Source of the DNA: DASYXW01 sp035934405
Lineage (GTDB): Bacteria > Acidobacteriota > Terriglobia > UBA7540
DNA length: 64,000 nt
Direction: 5' to 3'
Assembly (NCBI GenBank): GCA_035934405.1
Contig: DASYXW010000055.1
Span: forward strand, 17,792 to 81,791
Positions 24,002 through 32,877 of the stretch are shown piece by piece. A program made the position numbers and the translations under genes. Each line of letters starts with the position of its first letter. The stretch's first letter is position 1. The notes beneath the pieces were generated by a model that was not told where the DNA came from, searched no databases, and worked only from the letters and a program-made list of their open reading frames with translations.

Positions 24002-25690
24002 ATGTCTTCGTTGACCGATTTCGAGAAGCGACCCTCACCAGGGGCCGGCGACGACCCCAGCGAGCTGCAGAGCTTCGCCCCTCTCGGCCCGGCGCTCAAG
24101 GTTCTCATGATCTGGCCGCGCTTTTCGTCCTCCTTCTGGAGCTTTGACGGAATCATGGATCTCGTTCCTATAGAGACCATTCATCCGCCGCTTGGTCTAC
24201 TTACCGTGGGCGCTCTCTGTCCGAAGAACTGGACACTGAGGCTGATCGACAGAAGCTTTGAAGACCTGCTTGATACGGACATCCTTTGGGCCGACCTCGT
24301 CATGGTGAGCGGAATGCGCGTCCAGAAAGATGACATTCGCGAAATCCTTCTCCGGGCCCGGGCGCTTGGCAGGCGGACGATGATCGGCGGCCCCTTCGCC
24401 AGCAGCGAGCCCGAGCTCCTGCTTCCCCTGGCGGATCATGTGGTCGTCGGCGAACCCGATGAGATTTTCCCCGAGATCGCCGCCGAGGTTGAGCGCGGCT
24501 CCGCGAAGCGGCTCTACGTTGTTAAGGACAAACCCGATGTCAGCAAGACACCCATCCCGCGGTTTGACCTGCTCAAGCTCGGGAAGTATGCCTGCATGGC
24601 AGTGCAGTTCTCCCGCGGCTGTCCCTTCCAATGCGAATTCTGCGACATCATCACCATTTACGGCAGGAAGCCCCGAACCAAGAGCCCCAGCCAGTTGCTG
24701 GCGGAGCTCGATGCACTGTATGCGCTCGGCTGGCACGACGACGTCTTTATCGTTGACGACAATTTTATCGGGAACCACAAACTGGCTCTCGAGCTCGCCC
24801 TCAAGCTGGGAGACTGGCAGAAATCTCACGACTATGCGCTGCTGTTTTACACCGAGGCATCGATTGATCTCGCCGAGAGGCCGGAATTGATTAAAGCCAT
24901 GGTGGACGCAAACTTTTTTTACGTCTTCATCGGGATCGAAAGTCCCTCCCCAAAGTCCCTGACCGAGGCCAAGAAATATCAAAACCTGCGACGCGATCCG
25001 CTGGAGAGCATTCGCTTCATCCAGAGTGAAGGTCTTTGGGTGACGGCCGGCTTCATCATCGGTTTCGATTCCGATACCGAGGATGTCTTCGAGCAGCAAA
25101 CGGACTTCATTGAGCGCGCCGCCATCCCCTGGGCTATGGCCGGGTTTTTGCAGGCGCCTGCGACCACTCCGCTTTATGATCGAATGATGAAACAAGGCCG
25201 GTTGCTGATGGAAAGCACCGCCACCAGCAACTTCGATCCACCCAATTTCAGAACGCTTCTCCCCTTGCCGGTTCTGCTGGAGGGTTTCCGCGAGGTTCTC
25301 GCTTCCCTGTACGCTCCCTCGGCATTTTACGACCGGTGTTATCGTTCCCTTCAGGTGTGGAAAGCCCGCAAGCCGCAGAAAGCGCCGGGCATTCCGGCGT
25401 GGCCTCTGCTGGGAATCGTGCTTCGCTCGATCGTCCACCAGGGCATCCTCTCCTCCTATCGCAAAGCGTACTGGAAGTTCCTGTTGCGGCTCGTTGCCCG
25501 GTGGTCCCTCCACCCGCCCCAGTTCAACCTGGGATTTGGGATGCTGCTGTCAGGACACCACTTCATACGCTATGCCGGAAACTTGGTGGTCCAACTGGAA
25601 GCCGAACTTGAGAAATCCCGAGTCCAGCGCGGCGCCGCCGACCTGATTTGCAACTCCGCGGTTCGTTCCTCTGCCTCAATCGCTCAGTGA
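24002..25690 (+). CDS. B12-binding-domain radical SAM protein with DUF4070-like C-terminus
   Basis: 562 residues. N-terminal cobalamin-binding-type Rossmann domain (about 30-185: 'VLMIWPRFSSSFW', 'PPLGLLTVGALCP', 'MIGGPFASSEPELLLPLADHVVVGEPDE'), then the radical SAM core with the [4Fe-4S] motif C207-x3-C211-x2-C214 ('GCPFQCEFC') and 'FIVDDNFIGN', 'FYVFIGIESPS'. A C-terminal region of about 170 residues ('RCYRSLQVWKARKP...') resembles DUF4070. These enzymes carry out difficult methylations or rearrangements, e.g. of hopanoids or tetrapyrroles; substrate unknown here. It stands alone, which gives no pathway context. Confidence 0.88.
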   Translation: MSSLTDFEKRPSPGAGDDPSELQSFAPLGPALKVLMIWPRFSSSFWSFDGIMDLVPIETIHPPLGLLTVGALCPKNWTLRLIDRSFEDLLDTDILWADLVMVSGMRVQKDDIREILLRARALGRRTMIGGPFASSEPELLLPLADHVVVGEPDEIFPEIAAEVERGSAKRLYVVKDKPDVSKTPIPRFDLLKLGKYACMAVQFSRGCPFQCEFCDIITIYGRKPRTKSPSQLLAELDALYALGWHDDVFIVDDNFIGNHKLALELALKLGDWQKSHDYALLFYTEASIDLAERPELIKAMVDANFFYVFIGIESPSPKSLTEAKKYQNLRRDPLESIRFIQSEGLWVTAGFIIGFDSDTEDVFEQQTDFIERAAIPWAMAGFLQAPATTPLYDRMMKQGRLLMESTATSNFDPPNFRTLLPLPVLLEGFREVLASLYAPSAFYDRCYRSLQVWKARKPQKAPGIPAWPLLGIVLRSIVHQGILSSYRKAYWKFLLRLVARWSLHPPQFNLGFGMLLSGHHFIRYAGNLVVQLEAELEKSRVQRGAADLICNSAVRSSASIAQ

Positions 25691-25735
25691 TCTGACCCCC
25701 CGCTGGCGCCCCAGTAGTGCTAGAATAGAAGGTTC

Positions 25736-26278
25736 ATGGGCAATGGACCTCGAATTCGCAGCACCACCATCCTCGGCGTGCGCCGGAACGGACATCTCGC
25801 GATCGGCGGCGACGGCCAGGTGACCATGGGCGAGAGCATCGTCAAGACCAAGGCTCGCAAGATTCGCCGCCTTTATAATGACAAGGTCGTGGCCGGATTT
25901 GCCGGCTCCACCGCTGACGCCCTGTCGCTCTTTTCCCGCTTCGAGCAGAAGCTGGAGGAGTACCACGGCAACTTGAGCCGCGCCGTGGTGGAACTGGCCA
26001 AGGAATGGCGCACCGACCGCGCCCTGCGGCACCTCGAGGCGCTGCTGCTCGTGGCCGACGAGAAGAATACCTACCTGGTGAGCGGCAACGGCGACGTGAT
26101 CGAGCCTGACGACGGCATCGTGGCCATCGGCTCCGGCGGACCCTACGCCCTCGCCGCCGCCCGCGCCCTGGCCAAGCATACCCAGTTGGGAGCCAAGGAG
26201 ATTGTCCAGGAAGCTATGGGAATTGCCGGTCAAATTTGCATTTTCACCAATGAGCAGGTCACCATCGAGGAGATATGA
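25736..26278 (+). CDS. hslV: ATP-dependent protease subunit HslV
   Basis: Threonine peptidase of the HslUV proteasome-like complex. 180 residues. The mature N-terminus is 'TTILGVRRNG' with catalytic Thr10 after a nine-residue propeptide (MGNGPRIRS); 'GGDGQVTMG' and 'GFAGSTADALSLFSRFEQKL' are family motifs. Followed by hslU, but with an unusual 237-bp AT-rich gap instead of the usual tight junction. Confidence 0.97.
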   Translation: MGNGPRIRSTTILGVRRNGHLAIGGDGQVTMGESIVKTKARKIRRLYNDKVVAGFAGSTADALSLFSRFEQKLEEYHGNLSRAVVELAKEWRTDRALRHLEALLLVADEKNTYLVSGNGDVIEPDDGIVAIGSGGPYALAAARALAKHTQLGAKEIVQEAMGIAGQICIFTNEQVTIEEI

Positions 26279-26334
26279 TCCCGGCGTGCAGGCTGCGAAA
26301 GGACCCCAAAATGTTACGAACAAATCCGTCAAAG

Positions 26335-26431
26335 TATTGAAAACAAAGCATTGGTATTTTTTGAGAACGGCGAAAGCCGTCAGATAATTGAAAACAAATA
26401 TGTTATCGAATAAAAGCCGTCAGATAATTGA
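26335..26431. repeat. Direct repeats in an AT-rich hslV-hslU spacer
   Basis: A 19-bp sequence AAAGCCGTCAGATAATTGA occurs exactly at 26373-26391 and 26413-26431 (40-bp period); TTGAAAACAAA occurs near 26336 and 26388. The 26300-26460 stretch is conspicuously AT-rich in an otherwise GC-rich region. No reading frame of note and no clear terminator within it. Confidence 0.85.
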
Positions 26432-26515
26432 TTATAAATGACTTATTAAATGGTGACGCGCCTTAGTGGTTGGCGAGCGCGCTCGCCCCAAAGCCCCTAG
26501 GAAAGCAAGGAGCAA

Positions 26516-27991
26516 ATGGTCTTTTACCTACCCGAAACCATCGATTCAGCAACCTCGCTCGACGACCTGACGCCGCGCCAGATCGTCTCCGAGCTCGACA
26601 AACACGTGGTCGGCCAGGCCGACGCCAAGCGTTCAGTGGCCATTGCCTTGCGCAATCGCATGCGCCGCCAGAAGCTGTCGGACGACCTGGCGGAAGAAAT
26701 CCTGCCCAAGAACATCATCATGATCGGGCCGACCGGCGTGGGCAAGACGGAGATCGCCCGACGCCTCGCCCGCCTCACCAACTCGCCTTTCCTCAAGGTC
26801 GAGGCTTCCAGATTTACCGAAGTCGGCTACGTCGGCCGCGACGTGGAATCCATGATTCGCGACCTGGTGGAGATCTCGATCGACATGGTGCGGGAAGAAA
26901 AGGTCAGCGAGGTATCGGAGAAAGCCGAGCAGAACGCCGAAGAGCGCCTGCTCGACCTGCTGCTGCCGCCCACGCCCGCGCCGCGGCCGGCCCCAAGCCA
27001 GGGGTTGGGTTTTGGGCCGGGATCAGGGCCAGCAGGCCCGGTAGGGTTAACCCGCCCCGACACCGATAAGGCCTCGAACCACGAGCCAAGCGAGACGCCG
27101 GCCGAGCCCGCGCAGCGCACCCGGGAAAAATTGCGCGCGCAGCTTCGCGAGGGCAAGCTCGACGAGCGCCAGGTGGAAGTGGACGTTCGCGAGCGCAATT
27201 TCCCCGCCTTCGAAATCATCTCCAACCAGGGCATCGAGGAGATGGACATCAATTTCAAAGACATGCTGCCCAACATTTTCGGCCAGCGCTCCAAGAAGCG
27301 CAAAATGCGCGTGGCCGAGGCCATGGATTACCTCATTCAGGAAGAGGAAGGCCGCCTCATTGACATGGACCAGGTGACGCGGGCGGCGGTGGAGCGCGTG
27401 GAGCAGTCGGGGATCATTTTCCTCGACGAGATTGATAAGATTGCTGGCCGCGAGCGCGGTCACGGGCCCGACGTGAGCCGCGAGGGCGTGCAGCGCGACA
27501 TTCTGCCCATTGTGGAAGGCACCACTGTCAACACGCGCTACGGCATGGTGCGTACCGACCACATTCTGTTCATCGCCGCCGGAGCTTTCCACGTTTCCAA
27601 ACCCTCCGACCTTATCCCCGAGCTGCAAGGCCGCTTCCCCATCCGCGTCGAACTGCAATCGCTCTCGGTCGACGACTTCATCCGCATCCTCAAGGAGCCC
27701 AAGAGCGCGCTGGTGAAGCAGTACACGGCGCTGCTCGATACCGAAGGCATCAAGTTGAGCTTCAGCGACGAGTCGCTGGAAGAGGTGGCGCGCTTCGCCG
27801 CCACCGTGAACGATCAGACGGAAAATATCGGCGCCCGCCGCCTGCACACCATCATGGAAAAATTGCTCGACGAGATTTCCTTCGAGGGTCCGGACCTGAA
27901 GAAGAAAACAGTGCGGATCGATGTCGCTTACGTCCAGAAGCGGCTCGCCGACATCGTCAAGAACCAGGACCTGAGCCGCTACATCCTCTGA
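26516..27991 (+). CDS. hslU: HslU ATPase subunit of HslUV
   Basis: AAA+ unfoldase that feeds HslV. 491 residues. Walker A 'GPTGVGKTEIARRLA', the HslU signature 'FTEVGYVGRDVESMIRDLVEIS', the intermediate (I) domain (about 135-260, with a Pro/Gly-rich low-complexity insert 'PTPAPRPAPSQGLGFGPGSGPAGP'), Walker B 'IIFLDEIDKI', 'DVSREGVQRDILPIVEGTTV', 'LQGRFPIRVEL', and the C-terminal 'DIVKNQDLSRYIL' that inserts into HslV. The I-domain insert is longer than in E. coli. Confidence 0.97.
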   Translation: MVFYLPETIDSATSLDDLTPRQIVSELDKHVVGQADAKRSVAIALRNRMRRQKLSDDLAEEILPKNIIMIGPTGVGKTEIARRLARLTNSPFLKVEASRFTEVGYVGRDVESMIRDLVEISIDMVREEKVSEVSEKAEQNAEERLLDLLLPPTPAPRPAPSQGLGFGPGSGPAGPVGLTRPDTDKASNHEPSETPAEPAQRTREKLRAQLREGKLDERQVEVDVRERNFPAFEIISNQGIEEMDINFKDMLPNIFGQRSKKRKMRVAEAMDYLIQEEEGRLIDMDQVTRAAVERVEQSGIIFLDEIDKIAGRERGHGPDVSREGVQRDILPIVEGTTVNTRYGMVRTDHILFIAAGAFHVSKPSDLIPELQGRFPIRVELQSLSVDDFIRILKEPKSALVKQYTALLDTEGIKLSFSDESLEEVARFAATVNDQTENIGARRLHTIMEKLLDEISFEGPDLKKKTVRIDVAYVQKRLADIVKNQDLSRYIL

Positions 27992-28151
27992 TCCACAGAT
28001 TACACAGAGTAGTTTGATGTAATTTGATTTATTACATGATTCAAAGCGGTTCTGTAGATGACCTCAATTGACACCGCCTCGCCATGTATTTTGTGGGCGA
28101 GGACCGGCCCTTTGCTTTTTCGTATCTGTGTCATCTGTGTCATCTGTGGAT
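27991..28151. repeat. Inverted short-period arrays between hslU and the FnIII gene
   Basis: Left arm 27991-28011 (ATCCACAGATTACACAGAGTA) begins right at the hslU stop. The right side 28124-28151 has three 9-bp units ATCTGTGTC, ATCTGTGTC and ATCTGTGGAT in the FnIII signal-peptide coding region (RICVICVICG). Left and right are complementary apart from a few mismatches. Confidence 0.8.
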
Positions 28152-29170
28152 TGTTCTTCTCCTGCGCGGCACAGGCGCCCCCGCAACCGCCGCGCGTGGA
28201 GCGCCCGCAAGCCATCAAAGACCTCGCTGTTCATCAAGTCGGCCGGACCCTCGAAATCAGTTTCACCCTACCCACGCTCGCGACCGACGGAGAACGTCTC
28301 ACCAAACCGATTGAGGCTGCGGTATTTCGGACACTACAAGGCGTCACGGCCGTGCCGCTTTCGAGGGCCGCTCCGTGGACCACTTTTTCCGCCGCTGACC
28401 TGGCGCGGCAGACGCGGCGAGGCAAGCTCATCCAGGCCATCCCGCTCACGCTGCTGGAATACCGCGCGGGGCAGAGTGAAGTGCTGCGGTTTACGGTCTG
28501 CACGCTGACGCGCGGATTCCGGCGCCGCGCGATTGAGAGCGGCGATTCAAACATGGTGAGCTTGCAACTTCTCGATGTCTCCGAACCTGTGACCAATCTA
28601 AAGATTGAGACCACCGAACACGCCGTCAAGTTAAGCTGGTCGGCGCCCACCCGGACACTCAGCGGCCGTGCGATCTCCGACCTGTCAGGCTATCAGGTCT
28701 ATCGCAGTGGCAACGGCAAACCCGGCACGTATCAGTTATTGGGCGAGACTCAGCCGCCGGCATTCTCCAATCCGAATTTTCAGTTTGGCCAAACGTATTT
28801 CTACAAGGTGCGCGCCGTCTTCAGCGAAGATGGACAGACGGCCGAGAGCGACGACTCGATTCCCGCCGTCATCACTCCGCGCGACGTCTTTCCGCCCGCC
28901 GCGCCCGCAGGCTTGACCGGCCTCTACACGGCGGGCGTGGTCGAGCTTATCTGGAACGCCAGCTCCGAAAGCGACCTCGCGGGATACAACGTCTACCGGC
29001 GCGGCGCCGCAGGTGAATTTCGCCGGCTTAACACCGAACTCGTTCCCACGCCGATCTTCCGGGACTCCACCACCGCGCCCGGCGGCCGCTACACCTATCG
29101 CGCGACGGCCGTGGATTTGAGCGGCAATGAAAGCGCTCCCAGTCAGGCCGTCGACGTAGACGCGCGGTGA
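28058..29170 (+). CDS. Fibronectin type III domain lipoprotein
   Basis: 370 residues. Hydrophobic signal ending in a lipobox-like 'GLFFSCAAQ' (Cys36), so probably a lipoprotein. At least two FnIII modules: 'PVTNLKIETTEHAVKLSWSAPTRTLSGRAISDLSGYQVYRS' and 'PAAPAGLTGLYTAGVVELIWNASSESDLAGYNVYRR'. The signal region contains Cys/Ile/Val repeats encoded by a 9-bp array (28124-28151). Probably surface or periplasmic adhesion or scaffold; no enzyme domain. Confidence 0.85.
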   Translation: MTSIDTASPCILWARTGPLLFRICVICVICGLFFSCAAQAPPQPPRVERPQAIKDLAVHQVGRTLEISFTLPTLATDGERLTKPIEAAVFRTLQGVTAVPLSRAAPWTTFSAADLARQTRRGKLIQAIPLTLLEYRAGQSEVLRFTVCTLTRGFRRRAIESGDSNMVSLQLLDVSEPVTNLKIETTEHAVKLSWSAPTRTLSGRAISDLSGYQVYRSGNGKPGTYQLLGETQPPAFSNPNFQFGQTYFYKVRAVFSEDGQTAESDDSIPAVITPRDVFPPAAPAGLTGLYTAGVVELIWNASSESDLAGYNVYRRGAAGEFRRLNTELVPTPIFRDSTTAPGGRYTYRATAVDLSGNESAPSQAVDVDAR

Positions 29171-29190
29171 GCCCTACCCCCGCCGTGACC

Positions 29191-32100
29191 TCAAAAAATG
29201 AACTTCATCCCGAACTGTAGAATGCGCGGGTTGTGAGCGCCGCCCGGTATCAGAAAGTTCGTCGTGCCGAAGCAACTCGAATCTCCGGCGGAATTGTTGG
29301 CGCCGCCGACGCAACTAAAGCTGTTGTTGCCGTTCGACGAGAAAGGCAGCCACTGGGTGTGATTGAACACGTTAAACGCCTCCGCACGCAACTCGAGCGA
29401 GGCCCTTTCCCTGATGCGGACGGTCTTGAAAAGGCCGGTGTCGAAATTGAGGCGGCCCGGACTGTAGAGGATGTTGCGTCCGGCGTTGCCGAAGGTCAAC
29501 CCGGTGGGCTGGGCGAAGGCGGCGGGGTTGTAGAGGAGCGGCCCGTTGAAGTTCGGCACGTTGGTTGAGGGCGGCGCGGCGTTGACGTTGCCGATGATGT
29601 CGGCGTAACTGCTCGAACCTGCGCCGTTGGCCACGCCGGCGTTATCGGCGAACGACAGGCCGTTGACGATGCTGAACGGCGTCCCGGTCTGCGCCGTGGT
29701 GATGCCGGAGAGTTGCCAACCGCCCAGGAATCCCCGCTTCCAGCCCGGCCCGGCATAGTAGGGCAGATCCCAGACGTACCCGAAAGTGAGAATGTGACGC
29801 TGGTCGAAGTTGGAGCTCGACCGCGAGCGCTCGACGTTGTAGGAGTCAACGAAGTTGTTATCGTAGCGGTCGGACGAGTCGTCAATCGCGTGACTGTACG
29901 TGTAGGCTAGGGTGAAGTTGAAGTGGCCCGTCGTGTGCCGCGCCGAGATCTGCAGGGCATTGTAAGTGGAGTTGGCCTGGGTTTCGAGGTGCGTGATGCC
30001 ACCGTAACCGATGAAAGGCCGGTTCGGGTTCGGGTCATTGCCGCAGGCGACGCCCAGGTTGACGGCGGCTTGGCCGGTGAGCGGCTGCCCGTTGACGGCG
30101 AGGTTGTTGCAAATGTCGCTGGTGATGACCTGCCCGGGCTGGAACGGATTCTGGGAAGCGGGGACGGGCTGAAGCTGGTTGAGGTCGGTCTGGAGCGTCA
30201 GATGCGTCCCTTTGCTGCCCACGTAAGCCACACTCACGACGGTATTGGGAAGCACCTCGCGCTGCACGTTCAAATTCCATTGTTGGACGTAAGGCCAGCG
30301 GGCGCGGGTGGGGATGGCAGTGACGCCGAGCGGGAAGAGCAAGGGCGCTCCTCCCGTCGTGCCGATATTGTTGTATCCCACGATGTTGAACTGGGTGGGC
30401 GAGAGCACCAAGGGCACGGAGCCTTCCAGCGACTCGGTGTTGCCTTCGTTGCCGTTCGTGTGCTCAAAGAAGATGCCGTAGCCGCCGCGGACAGCCGTCT
30501 TGCCGTCGCCCCTGGGATCCCAGGCGAAGCCGACGCGCGGCGCGGGATTGAAGAGATGACCCTGCACGCAGCCGGCCGGGACGCCCGCCGCGCCGCACTG
30601 CACGATGCCGTCAAGCGCGCTGAGATTGTAAGTGCCGGGCACCAGCGCCCCCGTCTGCCCCGTGATGTTCCCGGTCACGTCAATTAGCGGGGCCGTGGCC
30701 GGGTTGTACACGCCAGCATTAAAGTTATACGCCTGCTTGTATTTCTCGCGGTAGGTTCCGAAAAGGCTCACGCGCAGGCCAAGATTGAGTGTCAGGTGCG
30801 AGTTCACGCGCCAGTCGTCCTGGAAGTACGGCTCCAAAATCTTGTAGCGGTTGTAGTACTTGGTGATGAGGTTGGTCTGGCTGTACGACGAGGCGCGGCC
30901 GAGCAGGAAGTCGGCGAAGCCGTTGCCGGTGGAGACGGGAGAGCCCGAGGTGAAGTTGAGCGTGCCCTGTGTGTCGGCGGTGTTGTCCTCGTTCTTCTGC
31001 CCGAATACGGCGTAAGCGCCCATCTGCAGGTTGTGGCCGCCCAGGATCTTGGTAACGCTGTCGCGGAAGGTGTAGGTGGGGTTGGCGTTGTTCCAAGGAT
31101 AGTAGCCGTCGTCCTCGTTCAAGCCTCCGCCGAACTCGGCGTTGCAGCAGATGGAGACCGCGGGCAGTTTGTTGCCGAAGCCGTTGTTGAAGATGCCGCC
31201 GACGGTGAAATTTGCCGGGCGGGCGACGTTCCCGATGGTGCTCAGGAAGATGTGGTCGGCCGTGTAACTGAAGACGAATTCATTGAGCAGCGTGGGGGAG
31301 GCGTTGGCCGTCAGGTGCGCCACCATGCTGGTGCCGGGTCCCACGAAGTTGGTCTGGACGGTGGGGAACTCGGCCGTGCCGACGGGCCAAAGCGAAGTGG
31401 CGGTGACCGTGGACCAGGAGTCGTGAATGTAATGGACGAAGGTGCGCAGCTTGGGGCTGATGTTCTGGTCCACGCGGACGAGCTCCTCGCGCCAGGTCGT
31501 GGGCGTGGAGAACGAAGCGTTGTAAAGGGACTGCGCGCCACTGCCGCTGGTCGGCGCCGGGAAGAGCGCCGTCAGCAGGGCCTGGGCGTTAGGATCCACG
31601 GGGACTTGGTTGCCAGCGAACGGCTGGCCGGTGGCCGGGTTGACGGGACAGTCGGCGCCCGGGCAGACATCGGAAAAGTTTCCGGCCCGCTCCTGGTTCG
31701 ATGGCACCTGAAGGTTGGAGAAGGTGTTGGGGTCGCGCTCGCGGCGCCACTCTTCGGAAAAAAAGAAGAAGCTCTTCGTCTTGTCAGTGTTGTAGTGGTT
31801 GGGGATGAAGAACGGCCCGCCGATCGTATAGCCAAAATCATTTTTCTTATAGGGTGAGCGGTCAGGGTAATCGAAAAAGTTGCGCGCATTGAAAACATCG
31901 TTACGCACGAACTCGAAGGCATCTCCATGGAAGTCTTGCGTTCCGGACTTGGTGATGGTCTCCACCGTGCCCGAGCCGTTGCGCCCGTACTGCGCGCCGT
32001 AGTTGGAGGTGAGCACCTTGACTTCGGCGATGGCGTCGACGTTGGGATAAACGTTGAGCGTATCGTTCGAGCCGTTGTCCATGTTGTCGCCGCCGTCCAC

Positions 32101-32694
32101 TTCCCAGTTGTTGTACTCCACGCGGCCGCCATTGACGCTGAAGCTGATGTTGCCGTAGACGCCCACCGTCCCTTCGTCCTGGCCCGTCTGGTTGCTCACG
32201 CCGGGCACCAGAGTGACGAGCTGGGTGAAGTTGCGGCCATTAAGCTCGAGCTGGCTGATTTGCTTGCCGGTCACGGTGCCCGAAAGCTCGGAGGTCTGCG
32301 TTTCCACCTGTCCCACGTTCACGCCTTGCACCGTGACTTCGGTGGTGGCTGCGCCCACCTCTAGAGTCGCGTCAGCGCGCGCTTTGTCCGCGGCGCGCAG
32401 AATGATGCCGGCGGCCCGGTACTTCTTGAAACCGGCCGCCGAAATTGTGAGGTTGTAGGTGCCGGCGGTAAGGCCGGCCACCAGGAAGTCGCCCGCGGAG
32501 TTGGTGCTGGTGGTCCGCCTCAGGTTCTGCGCCGGGTTGCTGACGCTCACGGCAGCGCCGGGGACCACCGCGCCCGAGCTGTCGCGCACCGTTCCCGTGA
32601 TGGAACCCGTGTCTTGCGCCGAGAGGACGGCAGACAGGCAGATGCAAGCCAGCGGCACAGCGAACCACAATCGGATGAAACGCCTCGATCTCAT
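29191..32694 (-). CDS. Oar-like TonB-dependent outer-membrane receptor
   Basis: 1167 residues. Signal peptide (1-26), carboxypeptidase-regulatory-like domain ('DTGSITGTVRDSSGAVVPGAAVSV', about 28-110), plug domain ('VTVQGVNVGQVETQTSELSGTVTGKQISQLELNGRNF', 'YNNWEVDGGDNMDNGSND'), and a long beta-barrel with many aromatic strand ends ('LTFGYVWDLPYYAG'), finishing in Phe ('ILQFGMKFIF') as required for Bam recognition. This is the acidobacterial Oar/SusC-like class for uptake of glycans or other polymers. Its promoter carries a 17-bp palindrome (32825-32841) resembling one in front of the ROK gene at 37.8 kb. Confidence 0.95.
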   Translation of the reverse strand: MRSRRFIRLWFAVPLACICLSAVLSAQDTGSITGTVRDSSGAVVPGAAVSVSNPAQNLRRTTSTNSAGDFLVAGLTAGTYNLTISAAGFKKYRAAGIILRAADKARADATLEVGAATTEVTVQGVNVGQVETQTSELSGTVTGKQISQLELNGRNFTQLVTLVPGVSNQTGQDEGTVGVYGNISFSVNGGRVEYNNWEVDGGDNMDNGSNDTLNVYPNVDAIAEVKVLTSNYGAQYGRNGSGTVETITKSGTQDFHGDAFEFVRNDVFNARNFFDYPDRSPYKKNDFGYTIGGPFFIPNHYNTDKTKSFFFFSEEWRRERDPNTFSNLQVPSNQERAGNFSDVCPGADCPVNPATGQPFAGNQVPVDPNAQALLTALFPAPTSGSGAQSLYNASFSTPTTWREELVRVDQNISPKLRTFVHYIHDSWSTVTATSLWPVGTAEFPTVQTNFVGPGTSMVAHLTANASPTLLNEFVFSYTADHIFLSTIGNVARPANFTVGGIFNNGFGNKLPAVSICCNAEFGGGLNEDDGYYPWNNANPTYTFRDSVTKILGGHNLQMGAYAVFGQKNEDNTADTQGTLNFTSGSPVSTGNGFADFLLGRASSYSQTNLITKYYNRYKILEPYFQDDWRVNSHLTLNLGLRVSLFGTYREKYKQAYNFNAGVYNPATAPLIDVTGNITGQTGALVPGTYNLSALDGIVQCGAAGVPAGCVQGHLFNPAPRVGFAWDPRGDGKTAVRGGYGIFFEHTNGNEGNTESLEGSVPLVLSPTQFNIVGYNNIGTTGGAPLLFPLGVTAIPTRARWPYVQQWNLNVQREVLPNTVVSVAYVGSKGTHLTLQTDLNQLQPVPASQNPFQPGQVITSDICNNLAVNGQPLTGQAAVNLGVACGNDPNPNRPFIGYGGITHLETQANSTYNALQISARHTTGHFNFTLAYTYSHAIDDSSDRYDNNFVDSYNVERSRSSSNFDQRHILTFGYVWDLPYYAGPGWKRGFLGGWQLSGITTAQTGTPFSIVNGLSFADNAGVANGAGSSSYADIIGNVNAAPPSTNVPNFNGPLLYNPAAFAQPTGLTFGNAGRNILYSPGRLNFDTGLFKTVRIRERASLELRAEAFNVFNHTQWLPFSSNGNNSFSCVGGANNSAGDSSCFGTTNFLIPGGAHNPRILQFGMKFIF

Positions 32695-32824
32695 AGGTCG
32701 GCTCCTTTTCGTAGACTCCTACCGATGTTGGGATGAGGGCATGCGGCCAGTTTTTGGATCTCCTCCGGCTTCATCGCCCGCTTCGTACCGACGCGCAACG
32801 CATAGGGCCAAACCATTTCGCGAC

Positions 32825-32841
32825 TTAGTAAAGTTTCCTAA
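32825..32841. promoter_or_regulatory. 17-bp palindromic operator candidate for the TonB receptor
   Basis: TTAGTAAAGTTTCCTAA: the outer TTAG/CTAA and inner AAA/TTT are symmetric around the central G. It would lie at about the transcription start of the receptor gene promoter (32849-32877), a position fitting repression. A related site lies in front of the ROK regulator. Confidence 0.6.
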
Positions 32842-32848
32842 CAAACAT

Positions 32849-32877
32849 TTCCTATCACTCGGCAGAAGGCTTGTCAA
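32849..32877 (-). promoter_or_regulatory. Putative promoter of the TonB receptor
   Basis: TTGACA (32877-32872), 17-bp spacer, TAGGAA (32854-32849) on the minus strand. The -35 lies in the 3' end of the STGPRTP gene. The palindrome follows immediately downstream. Confidence 0.5.

Noticed and set aside
24001..24002. Cobalamin riboswitch ahead of the B12-binding radical SAM gene
   Set aside because: The 220-bp upstream spacer has one short palindrome but no B12-box-like sequence or multi-stem arrangement.
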